Positions 17,574 through 26,833 of a DNA stretch of 64,000 bases are shown here, piece by piece. The stretch is taken from the NCBI GenBank assembly GCA_009735695.1, contig SRSL01000001.1:682048-746047 (forward strand). Direction: 5' to 3'. Position numbers and translations under genes: made by a program. This stretch comes from Christiangramia bathymodioli. GTDB lineage: Bacteria > Bacteroidota > Bacteroidia > Flavobacteriales > Flavobacteriaceae. The notes under the pieces are model-generated. The model was not told where the DNA came from. It ran no database searches and worked only from the letters and a program-made list of their open reading frames with translations. The number at the start of each line of letters is the position of its first letter. Positions within the stretch are counted from its first letter, which is position 1.

Positions 17574-18803
17574 ATGAAAAATCTATATCTATTTACTGCA
17601 ATTCTCTCACTCCTGATATTTGCTTCCTGTGAAGAGGAGAACGATGACAACCTGCAACAGGTAGCCGTCCCGGTAACCCAAAGCATAGCCGATTTCCGGG
17701 CTTCGGTAGCCGTTCAGGAACCTCGAAACATCGGAGAATCTGGGAAGATCTACGCCTGGGAAGACTATATTTTTATAAATGAAAAGAACAAGGGGGTTCA
17801 TATCATAGACAATTCAGATCCCTATAATCCGCAGAATATCCAGTTCCTGAAGATCCCACGCAATATGGATATTGCTATTAAAGACCACAGGTTGTACGCC
17901 GACAGTGGTATGGACCTGGTGGTTTTCGACATCAGCGACTTTAATAATATTACAGAAACTACAAGAATTGAAGATGTTTTTCCTAATTACCACTGGGCAT
18001 CGCCGGAAGGCGCCCGTTATGTAGATTTTGAAAATTTTGATTCATCTACTGAAGTGATAATTGGTTACGTAATTGAAACACGTAAAATTGAACAGGTGTC
18101 ACGGGAAGGGTGGTTGGATATGGCAACGGCAAATTCAGCTGAAGGCGGAAGTACTGGCGTAGGAGGTAGCATGGCCAGATTCAGCATCAGTAAGGATTAC
18201 CTTTATATTGCAGACCAGCAGAACCTGTCAGCCATTGATATTTCGAATCCCGCCAGTCCTAACCTGTTAAGCCAGGAATATGCCGGCTGGGATATTGAGA
18301 CCATTTTTAATTATGACGACCATCTGTATCTTGGCAGCAGCACGGGCATGTACATCTATTCCATCGAAGACCCAACTGCACCCCAACAGGTATCTTTCCT
18401 GAGACATGTACAGGGTTGTGACCCGGTGGTTGTAAAAGACAATTACGCCTATGTTACCATTAGAGGCGGAAATGCCTGCGGCCAGGATTTTAATCAATTG
18501 GATGTGGTTGACATTTCAAACAAGCAAAACCCATTTATCCAGGCCAGTTATGAAATGAGTAATCCTTATGGCCTTGGCGTTAAAGACGACTGGCTATTTG
18601 TTTGTGATGGCGATGCAGGTCTAAAAGTTTTTGATATCCAAGACACCCCCGACCTAAGGTTAATAGATCAATTCAGCAACATTAACACCTACGATGTGAT
18701 CCCACTTGAGGATAAGCTGCTTATGGTCGGGGACAATACACTCACCCAGTATTCGTATAAAGGTGGTGAGATTAATTTGATAAGTTCATTCAGCCTGAAC
18801 TAA
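17574..18803 (+). CDS. LVIVD-repeat lipoprotein
   Basis: A 409-residue lipoprotein: signal MKNLYLFTAILSLLIFASC with the lipobox Cys at 19, followed by an acidic stretch EEENDDN. The body is made of repeated beta-propeller-like units of the LVIVD type, each with a pattern such as LVVFDISD, LSAIDISNPASPNLL, MYIYSIEDPTAPQQV, LDVVDISNKQNPFIQ and LKVFDIQD, about 40-60 residues apart. These units probably form a surface-exposed or periplasmic propeller; no activity is known. Standing alone, it ends before a terminator shared with the convergent carboxylesterase gene. Confidence 0.85.
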   Translation: MKNLYLFTAILSLLIFASCEEENDDNLQQVAVPVTQSIADFRASVAVQEPRNIGESGKIYAWEDYIFINEKNKGVHIIDNSDPYNPQNIQFLKIPRNMDIAIKDHRLYADSGMDLVVFDISDFNNITETTRIEDVFPNYHWASPEGARYVDFENFDSSTEVIIGYVIETRKIEQVSREGWLDMATANSAEGGSTGVGGSMARFSISKDYLYIADQQNLSAIDISNPASPNLLSQEYAGWDIETIFNYDDHLYLGSSTGMYIYSIEDPTAPQQVSFLRHVQGCDPVVVKDNYAYVTIRGGNACGQDFNQLDVVDISNKQNPFIQASYEMSNPYGLGVKDDWLFVCDGDAGLKVFDIQDTPDLRLIDQFSNINTYDVIPLEDKLLMVGDNTLTQYSYKGGEINLISSFSLN

Positions 18804-18840
18804 AAAAGGCTTTTATTTTAAACTGTTTGATTAGGAAAAG

Positions 18841-18868
18841 ATCCCCGACTAGCCCCGGGGATTTTTTA
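18841..18868. terminator. terminator between LVIVD and carboxylesterase genes
   Basis: Arms ATCCCCG (18841-18847) and CGGGGAT (18856-18862), eight-base loop, T-run after it. It lies 38 bases past the LVIVD stop and just before the convergent stop. Confidence 0.8.
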
Positions 18869-18870
18869 TT

Positions 18871-20430
18871 TTATTCATTTCCGTAATACTGGTCATGAAA
18901 CCTGTACCGATCTTCAGTCTTCGATTTGATAACCTGGAAATCTTCGTCCATGATCAATACCGGTGGCACGTCCTTATTCTGAATAGAGGGCCAGTATTCC
19001 AGCCCTTCGGAATTTGGATTCCCTGTTTTAATGAAATTCACCAGATATTGCTGAATACTCTCTGATATTTCGAAATCTTCTTCAGTTAAAAATGGAAAAT
19101 ATTCCTTGGACAGATTTCCCAGAAAATATTCAATTTCTGAAGCATGAGCAGCTCCTGAAGGCTGATATTCCGAAGCAGGATCTGAAGGCCTGATCCTTGA
19201 AAAGAGATATCGGTAAACCGGCTTTTCTGAATTATGGCTATGCAACTCGGACCATTTCCAGGTGCTATAGGAGATAAATCTATCTGAAGCGAGATCTGTA
19301 GCGGCCATTTTCACTTCCTCCTGGGTATTTGCCGAATAGAGTTCCAAAACCTGGTCGTGTCTTTCGGGATAAGCTTCAGTCACTTTGCTTCTGAAATTTT
19401 CCACGGAAAAATCATTCCCCTGCAAAAAAGCTTCAGCAGCCATTTCGGCTGAATTCCATCCAACCAGCAGAGGGATCTGCGCCTGCTCTCCTGCCTTAAA
19501 TATTTCCGGAAGGCTTTTAGGCAGAAAATAATCATCGATAACAGTTGGAAATCCAAACCTGCCTGAAGTATTATAAATTTTAAAGATGGAATCGGTTGGT
19601 AAATTTCTGAATTCCTCAAAAGTATATCCGGATTTTTCAACCACTTCCTCACCGATCTTCTCAGCTTCAGAAAGTGGAACCGGAGGAAGCGTTGGTTTTA
19701 TCATGGCGCCGCTTTCACCAATTGCTCCGCTTAAAAGATCCCTGGACAGTGGAGATGCCATTTGAGCGCTCACCGATATCGAACCAGCCGACTCTCCAGC
19801 TATAGTGATCCTGGAAGGATCTCCGCCAAACTCGCTGATATTTTCGACCACCCATTTTATAGCTGCGCTCTGGTCGAGCAAACCGTAATTTCCCGAGGCA
19901 CCATAATCACTATCAGCAGATAATTGAGGATGGGCGAAAAAACCAAAAATATTAAGCCGGTAGTTTACCGTAACACTAACGATTCCCTGTTGTGCCAGGG
20001 CAGCACCATCATACCTCGGTTCAGACCCGTCTCCGGCTACGAATCCGCCGCCATAGAAATAGACCAGAACAGGCATTTTTTCATCCGGCTGGATTTCTGG
20101 CGTCCAGATATTCAAATAAAGACAATCTTCACTAAACCCCTTTCCCCGATACACCATATCACTAAAAACATTGGTTTGTACGGCAGCCGGACCAAAACTT
20201 TTGGTCTCCTTTACGCCTTCCCAGGAGGCAGGTTTTTGCGGAGCCTTCCATCGTAAGTCGCCTACAGGAGGACTTGCATAGGGAATTCCTTTAAAAACAT
20301 TCAGGTTGAGTTGCGGATCCTTAGTTCCCTGGACCATCCCGTATTCTGTTTGTACATTAACCGGTTGTTGTGAATAGCCCGCAAAAGATATTGCTATCGC
20401 AACCAGAAAAATTATTTTCTTCAGCCTCAT
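18871..20430 (-). CDS. type-B carboxylesterase, exported
   Basis: About 519 residues with signal peptide MRLKKIIFLVAIAISFAGYSQ; I chose ATG 20430 because it starts the leader directly (an in-frame ATG lies 18 bases upstream). Alpha/beta hydrolase of the carboxylesterase/cholinesterase family: GIPYASPPVGDLRWKAPQ near the N-terminus, EDCLYLNIWTPE, the oxyanion-hole FYGGGFVAGDG, the nucleophile elbow ITIAGESAGSISV, and the catalytic His in SGAAHASEIEYF. Catalytic residues appear intact. The substrate, an ester or amide in the periplasm, cannot be told. The DUF2805 gene lies just upstream on the same strand. Confidence 0.9.
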   Translation of the reverse strand: MRLKKIIFLVAIAISFAGYSQQPVNVQTEYGMVQGTKDPQLNLNVFKGIPYASPPVGDLRWKAPQKPASWEGVKETKSFGPAAVQTNVFSDMVYRGKGFSEDCLYLNIWTPEIQPDEKMPVLVYFYGGGFVAGDGSEPRYDGAALAQQGIVSVTVNYRLNIFGFFAHPQLSADSDYGASGNYGLLDQSAAIKWVVENISEFGGDPSRITIAGESAGSISVSAQMASPLSRDLLSGAIGESGAMIKPTLPPVPLSEAEKIGEEVVEKSGYTFEEFRNLPTDSIFKIYNTSGRFGFPTVIDDYFLPKSLPEIFKAGEQAQIPLLVGWNSAEMAAEAFLQGNDFSVENFRSKVTEAYPERHDQVLELYSANTQEEVKMAATDLASDRFISYSTWKWSELHSHNSEKPVYRYLFSRIRPSDPASEYQPSGAAHASEIEYFLGNLSKEYFPFLTEEDFEISESIQQYLVNFIKTGNPNSEGLEYWPSIQNKDVPPVLIMDEDFQVIKSKTEDRYRFHDQYYGNE

Positions 20431-20459
20431 ATTTAATGATTTATTCAATAAATATAAGA

Positions 20460-20756
20460 TTAGTATTTCTTCTTTGAGATTTGATTTCCGGTGATTTGTC
20501 TCTGCCTGCTACTTTTAAATCGATTCACAGCATCATTTCGAAGCTTTTCATGCTTGGTTTTGCGGCCCTGCACCCTGGCTCTCCACTTTTTCCAGTTGCG
20601 CAAATGCATTTGTTCTTTCATGAATTTGATCACCTCCTTTTCTGAAAGCCCGAACTGATATTCTATTGCTTCAAAAGTTGTTCGGTCTTCCCAGGCCATG
20701 GAGATGATCCGGTCTATCTCTCTTTCAGAAAAATCATACTTGGCTGCAATACTCAT
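20460..20756 (-). CDS. DUF2805/TIGR03643-family small protein
   Basis: A 98-residue basic protein. The conserved part covers residues about 8-60: FSEREIDRIISMAWEDRTTF, then IEYQFGLSEKEVIKFMKEQM and LRNWKKWRARVQGR, a helix-turn-helix-like fold followed by an Arg/Lys-rich stretch. It is known as a short conserved family in marine bacteria, without an assigned role; the fold and charge suggest nucleic-acid binding, which is inference. The C-terminal tail is variable and very basic. Confidence 0.82.
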   Translation of the reverse strand: MSIAAKYDFSEREIDRIISMAWEDRTTFEAIEYQFGLSEKEVIKFMKEQMHLRNWKKWRARVQGRKTKHEKLRNDAVNRFKSSRQRQITGNQISKKKY

Positions 20757-20803
20757 TTGTTTAATTTTTTAATAATAAATTTAAACATTTTAATCTGAAG
20801 CAT

Positions 20804-20835
20804 AAAAAAACCCTTTCCCGAATTTCAGCAAAGGG
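20804..20835 (-). terminator. terminator of rplU-rpmA
   Basis: Arms CCCTTT (20811-20816) and AAAGGG (20830-20835) with a run of As at 20804-20810 that becomes the T-tail on the minus strand, 24 bases past the rpmA stop. Confidence 0.72.
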
Positions 20836-20859
20836 CTTAATATTATAAAGAATTTCTAA

Positions 20860-21120
20860 TTAAGCCTGGAATGGCTCGATAGAAACATAAGACTTGTCGT
20901 CTTTCTTTTTAGTGAATTTTACAACACCGTCGATTTTGGCGTGTAAAGTATGGTCTTTACCAGCATACACGTTATCACCTGGATGATGAGTGAAGCCACG
21001 TTGTCTTACCAGAATGTTACCAGCTGTTGCAGCCTGGCCACCAAAGATCTTCACCCCTAGTCGTTTCGATTCTGATTCTCTACCGTTCTTGGAACTACCA
21101 ACTCCTTTTTTATGTGCCAT
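20860..21120 (-). CDS. rpmA: 50S ribosomal protein L27
   Basis: An 86-residue bL27: [20 protein letters not shown] at the start, the signature [18 protein letters not shown] in the middle. The N-terminal tail lies near the peptidyl transferase centre. The start has no cleavable extension (unlike Firmicutes). It lies 26 bases after rplU in the usual pair. Confidence 0.98.
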   Translation of the reverse strand: MAHKKGVGSSKNGRESESKRLGVKIFGGQAATAGNILVRQRGFTHHPGDNVYAGKDHTLHAKIDGVVKFTKKKDDKSYVSIEPFQA

Positions 21121-21146
21121 TTTATTTCGTTTTTAGTAGTTTAAAA

Positions 21147-21653
21147 TTAACTTAAAGCAGCGATCAATTCTGCTTTTTTCATAGAAGAGTAGCCTTCAAG
21201 ACCTCTTTCCTTTGCCATCTCCTTAAGCTCTGCAACAGTGTGCTGGCTCAGGTCTTCAGACTTCTTATCGGTTTTAGTCTCTTTTTTAGGCTCTTCTTTT
21301 TTAGGAGCTTCTTTCTTAGCTGTAGTAGCTTTTTTACCTCCTTTAAGATCGATACCTTCGATAAGGATCTCGGTTAAAGACTGACGGTGACCATTCTTTA
21401 CACGGTAACCTTTACGTCTTTTTTTCTTGAAAACGATCACTTTATCACCTTTAAGATGACGGGTGATCTTTGCTCCTACAAGAGCTCCATCTATAGCCGG
21501 GGCGCCAACGGTTACATCGTTTCCATCTGCGGTAAGAAGTACCTTGTCAAAAGAAACACTGTCTCCTTCTTTACCTTCCAAACGGTGAACAAATACCTTT
21601 TGGTCTTTTGCAACTTTAAACTGCTGCCCTGCTATCTCTACAATTGCGTACAT
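21147..21653 (-). CDS. rplU: 50S ribosomal protein L21 with C-terminal extension
   Basis: 168 residues, much longer than the usual 100-105. Residues 1-103 are a normal bL21 (MYAIVEIAGQQFKVAKDQ, and KVIVFKKKRRKGYRVKNGHR for rRNA binding). A Lys/Ala/Glu-rich linker follows (about 104-137), then a compact terminal unit LSQHTVAELKEMAKERGLEG with YSSMKKAELIAALS, which resembles a Rho-N/SAP-like helix-extended-loop-helix motif. Extensions of this kind are known in Bacteroidota L21 proteins; their function is unclear. It is first in the rplU-rpmA transcript with a strong promoter at 21712-21742. Confidence 0.96.
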   Translation of the reverse strand: MYAIVEIAGQQFKVAKDQKVFVHRLEGKEGDSVSFDKVLLTADGNDVTVGAPAIDGALVGAKITRHLKGDKVIVFKKKRRKGYRVKNGHRQSLTEILIEGIDLKGGKKATTAKKEAPKKEEPKKETKTDKKSEDLSQHTVAELKEMAKERGLEGYSSMKKAELIAALS

Positions 21654-21711
21654 AGCGTATAATTAATTAATTATCAAATAAATAAAACCTGCATTTTCAC
21701 GCAAGCGGGTG

Positions 21712-21742
21712 CAAATATAATTCTAATTAATTAATTCACAAA
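21712..21742 (-). promoter_or_regulatory. Bacteroidota-type promoter of rplU-rpmA
   Basis: On the minus strand: TTTG (21742-21739), 19 bases, TATATTTG (21719-21712), an exact consensus match, about 59 bases upstream of the rplU start. Confidence 0.82.
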
Positions 21743-21766
21743 GGTTTTTTGTGTTTTGAGCAGGTT

Positions 21767-22231
21767 TTACAAAGTGTGCTTTTTAGCCTCTTTGGTGTTC
21801 CAGGAATCCTTGAATAGTTGCATGTATGCAAGTGCAAGAACTACACTGGTAGAAATACCCATCATGGCGATGGTAAAGAGAACGATCCCGATATTGGTAT
21901 TATAGAAGGTTGCCCACATATTGATCATCTGGTCAAGGAACCCGGGATTGAACTCTGTAGCATAGAGTCCAAAAAATATAACAAAAATGACCGTGGCGTT
22001 AATTCCGGTTAAAAAGATCATGGAAAAACCCTTCTGATATTTAAACTTGTTACCCTTGTCCTTCCGATAGGCTTTAAGAGCGTACCATAAACCCAGTGCC
22101 ATGATCACTCCATTGAATATACTGTATATGGGATTCACATGTAAACCGAATATAGAAAGGAGTAAGAAAAATGCAATAAGTAAGGCCGCTATTATGATTC
22201 CATATAATATTGGAATTTTCATATTCTTCAT
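21767..22231 (-). CDS. DUF4199 membrane protein
   Basis: A 154-residue inner-membrane protein with four hydrophobic segments (around residues 7-27, 35-50, 70-90 and 112-135). The pattern of two N-terminal helices, the loop AYRKDKGNKFKYQKGFSMIF, and two more helices matches the DUF4199 family of Bacteroidota, which has no known function. It lies upstream of rplU on the same strand, but the strong rplU promoter separates them. Confidence 0.8.
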   Translation of the reverse strand: MKNMKIPILYGIIIAALLIAFFLLLSIFGLHVNPIYSIFNGVIMALGLWYALKAYRKDKGNKFKYQKGFSMIFLTGINATVIFVIFFGLYATEFNPGFLDQMINMWATFYNTNIGIVLFTIAMMGISTSVVLALAYMQLFKDSWNTKEAKKHTL

Positions 22232-22380
22232 AGAGTCGCTAGTTTTAAAGGTAAATTTCCAAAAAATGAACCTCTTTTTGCCTTAATAGCTTGTTAATTT
22301 TAACACATTTGCCACATCTATGCATATTCGCATCTCAAAATTGTAACTTTTTTAGCCTTAACAGTACCTATTCAGCAGAA

Positions 22381-23724
22381 ATGAAAACTAAACTTAAAAT
22401 GATGAACAAACTTAAACTGATTGCCTGTTTTCTATTCATAGGCAGCATTGGTTTTGCCCAGGAAGTCGAATTTACCGAATACGACCTGGACAATGGCCTG
22501 CACGTGATCCTACACCAGGATAACACTGCCCCAGTAGTGACTGTTGGAGTAATGTATCACGTGGGATCTAAAGACGAAGCCCCGGGAAGAACCGGTTTCG
22601 CACACTTTTTCGAACACCTTCTTTTTGAAGGAACCAAAAACATCGAGCGCGGGGAGTGGTTTAACATTGTTGCTGCTAATGGTGGCAGCAATAACGCTAA
22701 CACTACCGAAGACCGCACCTATTATTACGAGACCTTCCCTTCCAACAATCTTGAATTAGGACTTTGGATGGAATCTGAGCGAATGCTACACCCTGTGATC
22801 AACCAGATTGGAGTAGATACTCAAAATGAGGTTGTAAAAGAAGAAAAAAGAACCCGTGTTGATAACGCACCTTACGGAAAGATCATTTACAATACCGGGA
22901 TCGTGCCTTATATGTTTAAAAAACATCCATACCAGAATTCGGTTATTGGAACTATGGAAGATCTCGACGCTGCTAAACTGGACGAGTTCGAGGCCTTTTT
23001 TGAAAAGTATTATAAACCAAACAATGCAACTCTAGTGGTAGCCGGAGATCTGGACATATCGAAAACCAAGAAAATGATCCAGGATTATTTTGGGCCGATC
23101 CCTTCCGGACCGGAGGTGGAAAGAGTAGACATCGAGGAAGACCCGATCCAGGAAACAATTGTGGCTACAGAATATGACCCAAATATTCAGATCCCTGCCA
23201 AGATCTTCGTTTATAGAACGCCTTCCATGAAAGAAAGAGACGCGTATGTGCTTAGCATGATCTCTTCGATACTTACCGATGGAAAAAGTTCAAGGATGTA
23301 CAAAAAAATGGTAGATGAAGATAAGGAAGCCATACAGGTGCTTGCTTTCCCAAGAAGTATGGAAGATTACGGACTTTACCTGATGGGTGCGCTTGCCATG
23401 GGAGATACTCCGCTGGACACCCTTGCAGCATCTATGGATGAGGAGATCAAAAAGTTAAAAACCGAGCTGATCTCTGAAAAGGAATTTCAGAAACTTCAGA
23501 ACAAATTCGAAAATAGCTTTGTAAACTCGAACAGCAGTGTTCAGGGAATCGCTTCATCACTAGCGACTTACCATATGCTGTATGGAGACACTGATCTTAT
23601 TAACGAAGAAATAGAGATCTACAGGGATATCACCAGGGAAGAAATCAAAGAGGTTGCCAATAAATACCTCAACGAGAACCAGAGACTTGAACTGGATTAC
23701 CTTCCAGAATCTGATACTCAATAA
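22381..23724 (+). CDS. M16 zinc metallopeptidase, active subunit
   Basis: About 447 residues. I chose ATG 22381 because it precedes a signal peptide (ending SIGFAQ); ATGs at 22399 and 22402 are also possible. The inverted zinc motif HFFEH (residues 75-79) and the downstream NEVVKEEKR glutamate are present, so it should be catalytic. The C-terminal half is the second M16 domain. It is followed 18 bases later by an M16 protein without the zinc motif, matching the two-chain M16B organisation in which an active and an inactive chain form one chamber. Periplasmic location follows from the signal peptide. The peptide substrate is unknown. Confidence 0.93.
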   Translation: MKTKLKMMNKLKLIACFLFIGSIGFAQEVEFTEYDLDNGLHVILHQDNTAPVVTVGVMYHVGSKDEAPGRTGFAHFFEHLLFEGTKNIERGEWFNIVAANGGSNNANTTEDRTYYYETFPSNNLELGLWMESERMLHPVINQIGVDTQNEVVKEEKRTRVDNAPYGKIIYNTGIVPYMFKKHPYQNSVIGTMEDLDAAKLDEFEAFFEKYYKPNNATLVVAGDLDISKTKKMIQDYFGPIPSGPEVERVDIEEDPIQETIVATEYDPNIQIPAKIFVYRTPSMKERDAYVLSMISSILTDGKSSRMYKKMVDEDKEAIQVLAFPRSMEDYGLYLMGALAMGDTPLDTLAASMDEEIKKLKTELISEKEFQKLQNKFENSFVNSNSSVQGIASSLATYHMLYGDTDLINEEIEIYRDITREEIKEVANKYLNENQRLELDYLPESDTQ

Positions 23725-23742
23725 CCAAAAACTTTTAAAGAA

Positions 23743-25812
23743 ATGACAATTAGATATATTTCAATACTTCTGCTATGTTTGGTCTGCATGGGTGCTCAGG
23801 CACAGATAGACCGTTCCAAACAACCTGAACCAGGTCCGGCACCAACAATTCAACTTGGAAAACCAGACATGTTCACCCTGGATAACGGTTTAAAGATCAT
23901 GGTGGTTGAAAACCATAAATTACCAAGAGTTAGAGCCAGCCTTATCATTGACAACACGCCACACGGCCAGGGTAACAAGCAGGGTGTAAAGGCGCTTTAC
24001 AGCAGCATGATGGGCAATGGAACCCAGAACATGAGTAAGGAGCAGTACAACGAACGAATCGATTTTCTAGGAGCTAATATTGGTTTTGGTTCAGAAAGCG
24101 CTTATGCAAGTTCACTTTCCAAGTTTTTCCCGGAAGTGATGGAGCTGATGGCAGACGGACTATTAAATCCGAAATTCGATGAACAGGAATTTAAGGACCA
24201 AAAAGACAGGGTTTTAGAAAGCCTTAAATTAAGCGAGAAAAGCGCGAGCGCGATCGCCAGCAATGTTAGTAGCGCGCTAGCCTATGGGAAGGATCATCCT
24301 TACGGAGAATTCGAAACCGCCGAAACGGTAAATAGCGTAAGCCTTGCGGATGTTCAGAATTACTATAACACTTATATATCTCCTGCAAACGCTTACCTGG
24401 TGGTAGTGGGAGACGTAAAGTCTAATGAAGTAAAAAAGCTTGCCGAGAAACACCTTGGGGACTGGAACAGACCTGCTCCTAAGGCATCAGATCTTCCGGA
24501 AGTAAAAAATATCGCGAGCACTGAAATAGATTTCATCAATGTTCCGAATGCGGTTCAAAGCGAATTGCGGGTTCAAAATACCATTGATCTAAAGATCTCT
24601 GATGAAGATTACTTTCCTGTTGTGGTTGCAAACCAGATCCTGGGAGGTAGCTTCGGAAGTTATTTGAACATGAACCTTCGCGAAGAGCATGGCTGGACCT
24701 ATGGTGCAAGATCTTCTACCGGGGCAGATAAATATGCCAGCAGGTTTATTGCCAGCACCAGCGTAAGAAACGCGGTTACCGATAGCGCCGTTGTTGAGAT
24801 GCTGAAGGAGATCAACAGGATCAAAACTGAAAAGGTATCACAGGAAGACCTAAAGAATGCTAAAGCTAAATTTGCGGGCAACTTCGTACTGAACCTGGAA
24901 GATCCTTCTACTATTGCAGATTATGCATTGAATATTGAAACCAATGATCTGCCTGAAGATTTCTATGAAAACTATTTGAAGAAGATCAATGCAGTGACCG
25001 CTGAAGATATCCAGCGAGTGGCTAACAAGTATTACAAGACCGATCAATTGCAGATCGTGGTTGCCGGTAAAGGCAGTGAAGTATTGGAAGGATTGGAGAA
25101 TATCGAATATAAAGGCAAGACCATTCCGGTAAAGTATTACGACAGGGATGCGAATTCTACCGAAAGACCAGGCTCCGGAAAGGAACTGGATCCTTCGGTG
25201 ACTGCTGAAAAAGTATTTTCAGACTATATTCAGGCAGTTGGAGGTCGCGAAGCAGTAAGCAATGTGGAAAGCCTTATGATGAAAGCCAATGCGAGCGTTC
25301 AGGGAATGCAACTAAACCTTACCACCAAAAGCACCAAAGACGGAAAGCTGTATCAGGAAGTTTCGGTTGGCGGAAATGTGATGAACAAGCAGGTTTTCAA
25401 CGGAGAAAAGGGAGTTACAGTTGCCCAGGGACAACGTATTCCTTTTACCGAAGACCAGGTGAAAGCCACGAAGTTAGAAGCGCAGCCATTTCCAGAACTA
25501 AATCCTGGCGATGCCAAAGTTACCGGGATTGAAGAGGTGAACGGAAGTGATGCTTACGCAGTACAGATCAATGATAATACAACTGCTTATTATGATATGG
25601 AAACCGGCCTTAAGGTTCATTCGGTTAAAACGATGAGCCAGGGAGGACAAAGCATGACCATTCCTACTACCTACAGCAACTACCAGGAAGTAAATGGTGT
25701 GAAATTCCCTTTCAGTATTTCTCAATCTATGGGACCTCAAAGCTTTGAATTCAATGTTACCGAAATGAAGGTTAACGAAGGAGTTTCAGCTGATGATTTC
25801 AGCATAGAATAA
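23743..25812 (+). CDS. M16-family inactive partner with C-terminal lipoprotein-like domain
   Basis: 689 residues, with signal peptide (ending MGAQAQ). Residues about 40-470 are two M16 domains, but where HxxEH should stand the sequence reads KQGVKALYSSMMGNG, so the zinc site is lost. The substrate-side Arg/Tyr motif is present (NLREEHGWTYGARS), typical of the non-catalytic partner of M16B pairs. Residues about 480-689 form an extra domain (VTAEKVFSDYIQAVGGREAV to FNVTEMKVNEGVSADDFSIE) that looks like the beta-rich LolA/outer-membrane-lipoprotein-carrier-like fold. It is co-transcribed with the active subunit and ends before a terminator. Confidence 0.9.
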   Translation: MTIRYISILLLCLVCMGAQAQIDRSKQPEPGPAPTIQLGKPDMFTLDNGLKIMVVENHKLPRVRASLIIDNTPHGQGNKQGVKALYSSMMGNGTQNMSKEQYNERIDFLGANIGFGSESAYASSLSKFFPEVMELMADGLLNPKFDEQEFKDQKDRVLESLKLSEKSASAIASNVSSALAYGKDHPYGEFETAETVNSVSLADVQNYYNTYISPANAYLVVVGDVKSNEVKKLAEKHLGDWNRPAPKASDLPEVKNIASTEIDFINVPNAVQSELRVQNTIDLKISDEDYFPVVVANQILGGSFGSYLNMNLREEHGWTYGARSSTGADKYASRFIASTSVRNAVTDSAVVEMLKEINRIKTEKVSQEDLKNAKAKFAGNFVLNLEDPSTIADYALNIETNDLPEDFYENYLKKINAVTAEDIQRVANKYYKTDQLQIVVAGKGSEVLEGLENIEYKGKTIPVKYYDRDANSTERPGSGKELDPSVTAEKVFSDYIQAVGGREAVSNVESLMMKANASVQGMQLNLTTKSTKDGKLYQEVSVGGNVMNKQVFNGEKGVTVAQGQRIPFTEDQVKATKLEAQPFPELNPGDAKVTGIEEVNGSDAYAVQINDNTTAYYDMETGLKVHSVKTMSQGGQSMTIPTTYSNYQEVNGVKFPFSISQSMGPQSFEFNVTEMKVNEGVSADDFSIE

Positions 25813-25833
25813 GAAGAAACCATTTCAATCATC

Positions 25834-25862
25834 AAGCCTCACCTTTTGGTGGGGCTTTTTTA
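25834..25862. terminator. terminator between M16 and DMT genes
   Basis: Arms AAGCCTCACC (25834-25843) and GGTGGGGCTT (25848-25857), one G-T pair, TTTT loop, T-run on the plus strand. Confidence 0.82.
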
Positions 25863-26765
25863 TATCGCCTGTTTTCGGAATCTGGAAACGAATTCACGCG
25901 ACCGGTTCACTACAAATACTCCCAGAAGAATCACGAAAGCTGAAATAAGCTGCCAGAAACTGAATACTTCCCCGTCAAGTATTCCCCAAACCAGCGCAAC
26001 AAGCGGGATGGTATAGGTAACCGAAGTAGTAAAAACCGGGTCTGATATCTGGACCAGTTTATTAAAAATGATCATGGCAACGCCTGTTCCCACAATTCCT
26101 AAAATAGAGACACTTAACATGGAAAAATCCAGCCTACTCACCAACGACGCCTCTTCAAAAAATCCGCTTAGGAACAGGATCAGAATTGCCGGTAACATCA
26201 GCACCGAAAAGTTGCCTGTAGCGATCCCAAGAGGAGAAATATCGCTCATCCTGGTTTTCAGGATATTCACATTAATCGCATAACAGGCGGTGGCCATAAT
26301 GACTAAAAAGGAATAGAAATAATTCTGATCGGGATTGATGCTGGCCCCGGAATAGATCAAACCAATCGTCCCAAGCAATCCTATGACCACTCCAATGGTT
26401 TTATTAAAGGTAAGCGCGCTTCGGAAAAGAAGCACACCAAATATCAAGGTAAGTAAAGGTGTGGTTGCATTGAGAATGGAAGTGATCGCAGAGTCTATTT
26501 CGGTTTCGGCGAAAGCAAAAAGATAAACCGGGAAAAACGAACCCAGAAAACCGGAAATCACGATCCATTTCCATTGGGACTGGGTTAAAGACTTCAGACT
26601 CCTTGCACCTACAAGCAATAGAAAAACTGCCGCAAAAATAATCCTGAATGAACCTACTTGCAGGGCCGATAGCCCTATCAGTGCTTTTTTGATAAGAATA
26701 AAGGAACTTCCCCAAACAATTGAAAGTATAACGAGATAGATCCATTTTAGATTGGCAGCGGGCAT
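25860..26765 (-). CDS. DMT-superfamily (EamA) transporter
   Basis: A 301-residue inner-membrane protein with ten predicted helices in two EamA repeats. The first repeat has the typical WGSSFILIKKALIGLSALQVGSFR opening, the second starts near residue 150 and has VTYTIPLVALVWGILDGEVF. EamA transporters mostly export metabolites or amino acids; no substrate can be named. It is monocistronic, with gldD upstream at a distance of about 70 bases on the same strand. Confidence 0.9.
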   Translation of the reverse strand: MPAANLKWIYLVILSIVWGSSFILIKKALIGLSALQVGSFRIIFAAVFLLLVGARSLKSLTQSQWKWIVISGFLGSFFPVYLFAFAETEIDSAITSILNATTPLLTLIFGVLLFRSALTFNKTIGVVIGLLGTIGLIYSGASINPDQNYFYSFLVIMATACYAINVNILKTRMSDISPLGIATGNFSVLMLPAILILFLSGFFEEASLVSRLDFSMLSVSILGIVGTGVAMIIFNKLVQISDPVFTTSVTYTIPLVALVWGILDGEVFSFWQLISAFVILLGVFVVNRSREFVSRFRKQAI

Positions 26766-26833
26766 TGAAATTGATTTTTAAAGCGCCAAATTTCGGAATA
26801 ATCTCAGGAGTTTTCGCCAGAGCGTCGCGAATT

